Source: Marchantia polymorpha subsp. ruderalis (lineage: Eukaryota > Streptophyta > Marchantiopsida > Marchantiales > Marchantiaceae). Taken from it: DNA of 64,000 nucleotides. Within the stretch, counting starts at the first letter, position 1. Each line of letters begins with the position of its first letter. Of the stretch, positions 59,589 to 64,000 are shown in pieces. A program made the translations under genes and the position numbers. Location: NCBI GenBank assembly GCA_037833965.1, contig AP031356.1:9136501-9200500 (forward strand). The letters are read 5' to 3'. The notes below the pieces were generated by a model, which saw only the letters and a list, made by a program, of their open reading frames with translations, did not search any database and was not told the DNA's origin.

Positions 59589-60009
59589 TCAAGTTTTTTT
59601 AACTTTATGAAATTTTGGATTAATGAGATTGGCAAGCAAAACACACCAATTGTCATATGGTAATGGCAATAGATAAACCTGTGAGACCCAAAGGGTCAAA
59701 AGGCTGAAAAACACAATACAAGCAACAACCACAAACAAGAGAAAAGACCCCAAAGGCCAATCCCTAACTAGTGCCAAGAACACTAGAACGGTAACTAATA
59801 ATATCTCTAATATAGCAACCTAAATCAAAAGGAACTAACTGTAACAAAGAATAGAAATTCTCTACATCTATATTATGAGCAAGTCTAATTTCTTTGTACC
59901 TAGAACAAGTAACAAATACATGCTCTTCATCCTCAATATACCCACCGTCATATAATGCTTTAAACCGTTCAGTTAGGTGTGTTTCGTATACTGTGATGAT
60001 CAATCTCAC
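59589..60009 (-). pseudogene. 3' relic of a LINE-type retrotransposon
   Basis: The minus-strand frame 60009-59764 reads ERFKALYDGGYIEDEEHVFV, then TCSRYKEIRLAHN. It resembles the end of non-LTR reverse transcriptase ORFs, where a small zinc-binding segment has the form C...C...EDEEHxxxxCxxY...R. The first Cys residues are missing. After the stop a 64-codon hydrophobic frame (59783-59589) may be 3'UTR. No reverse-transcriptase core is present. Confidence 0.4.
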
Positions 60010-60906
60010 ACACGACGCTTATATTCTTGCTTATCGATATGAGTACAAATATGGAAGTTCAAACTACTCATTAAAACGATCTTTAGTGAAATCAATAGTT
60101 TACCTTGCATGCTTCCTTGAAAGATATAAAGATGTAAGCAAATATCCACAAAATCTTTTTGAAGGAAATTTCACATAAGACAAGAAAATGTATGCACCGA
60201 CATAGATTCTAACTCGAGAGCAGAATGGAAGACAGCATATGTAGTCGAAAACACAGAAGCGGATAAAGAAGAGAAACCAAGATGACATAGTCAGAGCGAA
60301 GGTGCAAGTATCGACCGGAGCTAGACCGGAACAATCAAAGCTCGGCTCACATTCAAATGGATATTTACCGGCGGTAGACCGGAACAAACAGAGCATAGTG
60401 GACCTATGTCCATCACAGTTGCAGGTGGGGTATCTATGACACTCACATTGCAAGATAACACATCTTCGCGCCATATCCCGATCAATCCGACGGCTTACGT
60501 TTAAACACCGACTCGATCCGTGTGATCGAGTACCGCGCCTTCCGATTCGCCCGTTTCTCGTTCCCAATACAGTTGAATTTTAAACTCCGGAGGGCGTTCA
60601 AGTATCGAACCGAAATCCTTCGCCGTATTCAGATCCCCGCCTCCCCGTCCCCTCAAGCCTGCCTCGTCCTTGGGATCAACTTGTCGTCCCAGGCCCAGAG
60701 ATTAAGGCCATCCATCGCGAATTTGAGTTGCCTGTTGATGTGTGGCACGGAGGACCCGCGAGGTTTCTGATCCGAGGTGGTGATCGCTCACTGTGAGGAG
60801 TACAGTCGGTTGCAGAGTGGTTCGTGGATCTGGATTGCGAACTAGCCTGTGGGTTGGAATTTGATCGATCGGTCTGAGCTTCTGTCTGCGAGGCATTTGG
60901 TGGGCG
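60010..60906 (+). promoter_or_regulatory. 5' flank of the histone H2B gene
   Basis: Composition switches to GC-rich at about 60180 and CpG density rises towards the H2B start. Open frames on both strands here have no recognised domain. I found no unambiguous TATA box or histone octamer element. Confidence 0.4.
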
Positions 60907-61326
60907 ATGGCTCCCAAGGGAAAGGCGAAGGTAGAAGGCTCGGGTGAGAAGAGGGGCAGGGGAAGGCCGAGATCTGAGAAGAGGCCTGTGAAGGAGGGTG
61001 GCGTCGGGGCCAAGGACGGTTCCAAGAAGAAGAAGAGGTCTAAGAAGAATATCGAGACCTACAAGATTTACATCTACAAGGTTCTGAAACAAGTGCACCC
61101 GGAATTTGGAATTTCGTCGAAGGCTATGGGGATCATGAACTCTTTCGTCAATGATATCTTCGAGAAACTTGCGGGTGAGGCCGGGAAGCTGGCTCGCTAT
61201 AGCAAGAAGCCTACCATTGCTTCCCGTGAGATCCAGTCTGCGGTTAAGCTCTCGCTGCCCGGTGAGCTCGCGAAGCATGCGGTATCTGAGGGTACGAAAG
61301 CTGTGACCAAGTTCACCTCAGGTTAA
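60907..61326 (+). CDS. Histone H2B with AT-hook-like N-terminal tail
   Basis: This intact, intronless frame of 139 residues encodes core histone H2B, the partner of H2A in nucleosomes. The histone fold is typical of plants: [60 protein letters not shown], and the C-terminal helix [20 protein letters not shown]. Lys 135 in AVTKFTS is at the usual monoubiquitination position. The N-tail (residues 1-45) differs from the common plant A/E/K/P repeat tail. It contains [13 protein letters not shown] at residues 15-27, with an R-G-R-P core like an AT-hook, plus a Gly-rich stretch and KKKKRSKK. The ATG at 60907 is in good context and no upstream in-frame Met is close. It could be a replication-type H2B or a variant. 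Confidence 0.95.
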   Translation: MAPKGKAKVEGSGEKRGRGRPRSEKRPVKEGGVGAKDGSKKKKRSKKNIETYKIYIYKVLKQVHPEFGISSKAMGIMNSFVNDIFEKLAGEAGKLARYSKKPTIASREIQSAVKLSLPGELAKHAVSEGTKAVTKFTSG

Positions 61327-62050
61327 GCCCGCCGGATGTCCAATCAAATCGTGTCCAGCGATGACAGTAAATGATTGTAAATTAGATAGAGGGCCATTTG
61401 ATCGCCAATCCAGAGATACTATACAACAACTCGCCCATGCGCATAGCTCTGGGCGATCGTTGTTTAGGTTTGATGTGTACATAGCCTGTGGCGATCCAGT
61501 TAAATCCTATTAATCATACTCACTCGTATTATTTCAGATCAATCGTCAGATTTATCTATACACAATTAAATATTCGCTTACTCCGACTGTCGTCACTCAC
61601 TCTTCTACCATATGATCACCTCAATTCACCCCATGTATGCTGCGGGCGAAAAGTCTGCTTCTTCTAACTAAGAACAATCAGAAATGGAGTGGCAGTGCAA
61701 TCATCGATACTATTAGACAAAAATAATATACGACGTTGGGTACTATATTGCATCGTTTGACCTTAACCAGAACGGACGGATCCGTCAGAAGCTGTCTATG
61801 AGCGTGGACACTTGCAAAACGCATCAGAAACCCTTTCTATGATATCTATATCAAGCTTTCTTAACCTACTGAATCTCTGTAACCAATTCCCATGTAACTC
61901 AAATTCCCTGTCAACACTAAATGACGTAAACTTCGTTATTATTATGTCCACCGATTCCCATGTACAGAAGGGTACAGCGTTAAATCTCCCAGTAGTGACA
62001 TATATTGGTTCTTAGGTTAAACTGTTTAAAAATTGTCACTCACAAGACTA
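61327..62050. other. H2B 3' flank and unassigned sequence
   Basis: The first few hundred bases are probably 3'UTR and terminator of H2B. The rest has no recognised feature. Confidence 0.4.
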
Positions 62051-62217
62051 AAGTTTGTATAACCTCCTAAAGTTTGTATAACCTCCTAATAGTAACATAC
62101 ATTGGTGTTAACATTAGATGTCATTGTTGGGAGGTGCATGATTTTAATATAACCTCCTAATAGTAATATACATAAATTTTGGTGTTAGATGTCACGATTG
62201 GGAGGTGTCAATTATAT
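62051..62217. repeat. Tandem repeats of about 70 bp with inverted ends
   Basis: Two units (62077-62146 and 62148-62217) start TATAACCTCCTAATAGTAA and end TTGGGAGGTG. The short sequence GTTTGTATAACCTCCTAA is repeated twice ahead of them (62055-62090). A more diverged piece lies near 61986. Within each unit ACCTCC and GGAGGT form a potential stem. Confidence 0.65.
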
Positions 62218-63382
62218 AAAAAAAAGTTCATAGATTTTTTAATCGTCCAGTGCATCAACCATAAAACTTTTTATAAATGTGTTGATTGGTTTCAAAATGG
62301 CCTTCATTTGCACATCTGTATTCTTAACATGGACATTCTAATTATATTTAAAATTAGATTAATACACACAAATTTGAGTGAAACAATTAATGATAATATG
62401 TGTAACAAATTAGTGATTTAAGGTTAAACCCTAAACCTTTACTTAAATCCAAAAAATGCGAATTGTTAAGATATAACTTTAAATATACTTATGCCATATT
62501 TTTTTAGTGTCATAACTATATATTGTGATAATGATAGAAATTTTTATTTTGAAATTAGATTTGAAATTATCATTATTGTATAGTATCATGTCATTAATGA
62601 AAATAGCGACGTATCTTTTTATTGAGTAAATTTACAAATTAAAAACTTGTAAATTTTATGTCACTAATGAAAATATGTCATTTTTCTGAGTGACATACTT
62701 TCATTATTGACAGGTTTAACTCTATATATATATAAATATATATATTCATGAATTGATAAATTGATTCATCGAGATACCATGTATGTATATATATATACAT
62801 GAATCAATTTAAAATTTGCATTGCGAAGGAACAAGCTACAATGGTATCACTTCGTTGAAAGAGAAATATCTGCCCCCGGAACAGAGCTTAATAGTGTATA
62901 CACTGCACAAGGTCGAGCGACGTCGTGCACTCCAGATAGAGTGAGCTTAGTCATGAGCAAATCTTAGCAACCATCTAATTGTTGCTGAGTGTTCGACGTC
63001 CATTGTTCACAACGCCGGCTGTTCCATGGCAATCAGATCGGTTCGTCCCATTAGTAAATGATTATTAATCAGCGAGCCCCGCTGATCGAAACCTCGGGCA
63101 GACGCTCATATGGGACGATTCGGCAGAAAATCCATCAATTTTTCTCGTCGATTGCACACCCGACCAACTTTGTTTCGTGCCAGTGGAAAAGTGCCAGAGA
63201 AACTCGGCATTTTCATTACACAGACCATGAAAATGAACAGACGCACGAGAAATTGCTCCTAGCGTCATTCTTCAGCGAAAATGGTGAATTTCCTCGAAGC
63301 AATAGAATACATGGCGAACATGAAATAGCCTGCACTCACACTCTTCTCTACCTCTAAAATCTCACGCAGCTCCCGTGCTCAG
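62218..63382. other. AT-rich spacer, then GC-richer 3' flank of the YRDC gene
   Basis: 62218-62810 is AT-rich with TA-rich stretches (62723-62750, 62785-62800) and a weak inverted repeat around ATTGATTCAT / ATGAATCAAT. From about 62860 composition becomes mixed. The 99-residue plus-strand frame at 63058-63357 has no recognised domain. Confidence 0.4.
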
Positions 63383-64000
63383 TCAGGGTTCTTCCGGCTT
63401 CCGTTCAGCTCGTTCCGAAAGATTAAACTTCGAGAGTATTTGTACAGTTTCTACCAATGCGCTTCCGGCCCTGACGACCTTGAATTCACCTCCCGCTGTA
63501 AGATCGACGATAGTCGAGCCCGCCCTGCCGGCAGGAAGAGTACCAGCGTCGAATATGGCGAAGCAATGGGACCAAAGGTGGCTGAACTCGTCCACAGCAA
63601 CGGTGCTTCGCTCACTGCTCGAGTTGGCGCTCGTGAGAGCCAGAGCTCCTCCGAATTCACGGCACAGGCTGCGAATAAATGGACTGTCCGGAATCCTGAC
63701 TGCTATGCTCGTCAGACCAGGATTCAAGGATCGGTGCAGCTTGCTGCGCTCGCCACGAGGCAGAATCAGCGTTACAGGACCAGGAAGTAGAGCTCGGAGC
63801 AAGCCGTCCGGCAGGTGCTCGACCGTGCCATAATGTTCAATGTTCTCGACGTCTGCTACGCAAATGGCCAAAGGTCTGGTTGCACTGCGTCCCTTGATGC
63901 TGTAAACATTCTTGATTGCATCCTCGCAGCAAGCATCACATGCGAATCCGTACAAAGTGTCGGTGGGCACCGCAATCACCTGCGCCCTTCTCAGACCATC
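63383..64000 (-). CDS. YrdC/Sua5-family threonylcarbamoyl-AMP synthase (YRDC-like), 5' end outside window
   Basis: The frame is open from the right edge to a stop at 63383 and encodes a YrdC domain. This domain makes threonylcarbamoyl-adenylate from Thr, bicarbonate and ATP, the first step of t6A37 tRNA modification. Visible motifs are VIAVPTDTLYGFACDA (substrate pocket), VYSIKGRSATRPLAICVADV with the KxR motif, LLPGPVTLILPRG, GLTSIAVRIPDSPF, ALALTSANSSSE (conserved S-x-N region) and STIVDLTAGGEFKVVRAGSA. Spacing resembles eukaryotic YRDC more than bacterial TsaC. No Sua5 C-terminal domain is present. The chain continues upstream past LRRAQV, so the start, and any plastid or mitochondrial targeting peptide, lie beyond the window. 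No introns are seen in the visible part. Confidence 0.9.
   Translation of the reverse strand, partial: DGLRRAQVIAVPTDTLYGFACDACCEDAIKNVYSIKGRSATRPLAICVADVENIEHYGTVEHLPDGLLRALLPGPVTLILPRGERSKLHRSLNPGLTSIAVRIPDSPFIRSLCREFGGALALTSANSSSERSTVAVDEFSHLWSHCFAIFDAGTLPAGRAGSTIVDLTAGGEFKVVRAGSALVETVQILSKFNLSERAERKPEEP

Noticed and set aside
60100..60567. 155-codon minus-strand frame upstream of H2B as a divergent gene
   Set aside because: No recognisable motif and odd residue content; probably a by-product of GC-rich promoter sequence.

Overview
The window reads as nuclear DNA of a land plant, probably an early-diverging one such as a bryophyte. The species is not identified. The evidence is: a chloroplast-type RelA/SpoT homologue (RSH2/RSH3-like) with GT-AG introns, a plant-type histone H2B, a plant metallothionein C-terminal exon, plant Ty3/gypsy lineages (an OTA/Tat-Athila-like element and a chromovirus with an initiator-Met primer site), and islands of GC-richer genes set in very AT-rich, decayed transposon DNA. 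Nothing bacterial, no CRISPR array, and no confident tRNA or rRNA gene was seen.

Layout. 1-2594 (minus) holds the first five coding exons of an RSH gene running off the left edge, with a GC-rich 5' flank to about 3950. 3951-9290 is gene-poor and unassigned. 9291-19790 is very AT-rich; it contains a recognisable hAT-type (DUF4371/TTF) transposase relic at about 12.3-12.95 kb and an imperfect tandem array at 13.35 kb. 19.8-22.9 kb holds a transcribed-looking island with a SURP-domain protein close to the first SURP module of splicing factor SF3A1, followed by a near-perfect 33-bp-stem hairpin. 24.6-25.7 kb (minus) is a glycine-rich, TGD5-like small protein with a likely 5'UTR intron. 26.0-31.9 kb is a transposon graveyard: a direct repeat, a Harbinger relic, a fragment of an inverted-repeat element, and a multi-exon MULE/SWIM transposase pseudogene. 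32.9-35.2 kb is a chimeric pseudogene joining the 5' part of a TRM10-like tRNA methyltransferase gene to the 5' part of a sacsin-like gene. 35225-42835 is a nearly complete gypsy element (minus) and 43540-49167 a complete chromovirus-type gypsy element (plus) with a GGTAA target duplication. 49.8-51.8 kb has a metallothionein last exon, an acid-lipase pseudogene and a second copy of the inverted-repeat element. 52.9-53.7 kb has a small secreted-peptide-like ORF with an exact 90-bp-period tandem array upstream. 54.5-56.2 kb is a pogo/Tigger transposase relic and 56.49-56.92 kb a heavily decayed solo LTR of the chromovirus family. After more AT-rich DNA and a LINE 3' relic comes an intact intronless histone H2B gene (60907-61326) with an AT-hook-like N-tail. 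The right edge (63383-64000, minus) is a YRDC/Sua5 gene whose 5' end lies outside.

The host genes (RSH, SURP protein, glycine-rich protein, H2B, YRDC) are housekeeping or organelle functions with no shared operon-like logic. The dominant story is transposon turnover: at least seven transposon classes at different stages of decay, with stop codons and base changes of the C-to-T / G-to-A type. I did not find a convincing new multi-gene system. The observations most worth a second look are the AT-hook H2B, the TRM10-sacsin chimera, the hairpin at 22.8 kb, the 90-bp array beside a small secreted ORF, and the repeated ACGT-core motifs in the chromovirus LTR.
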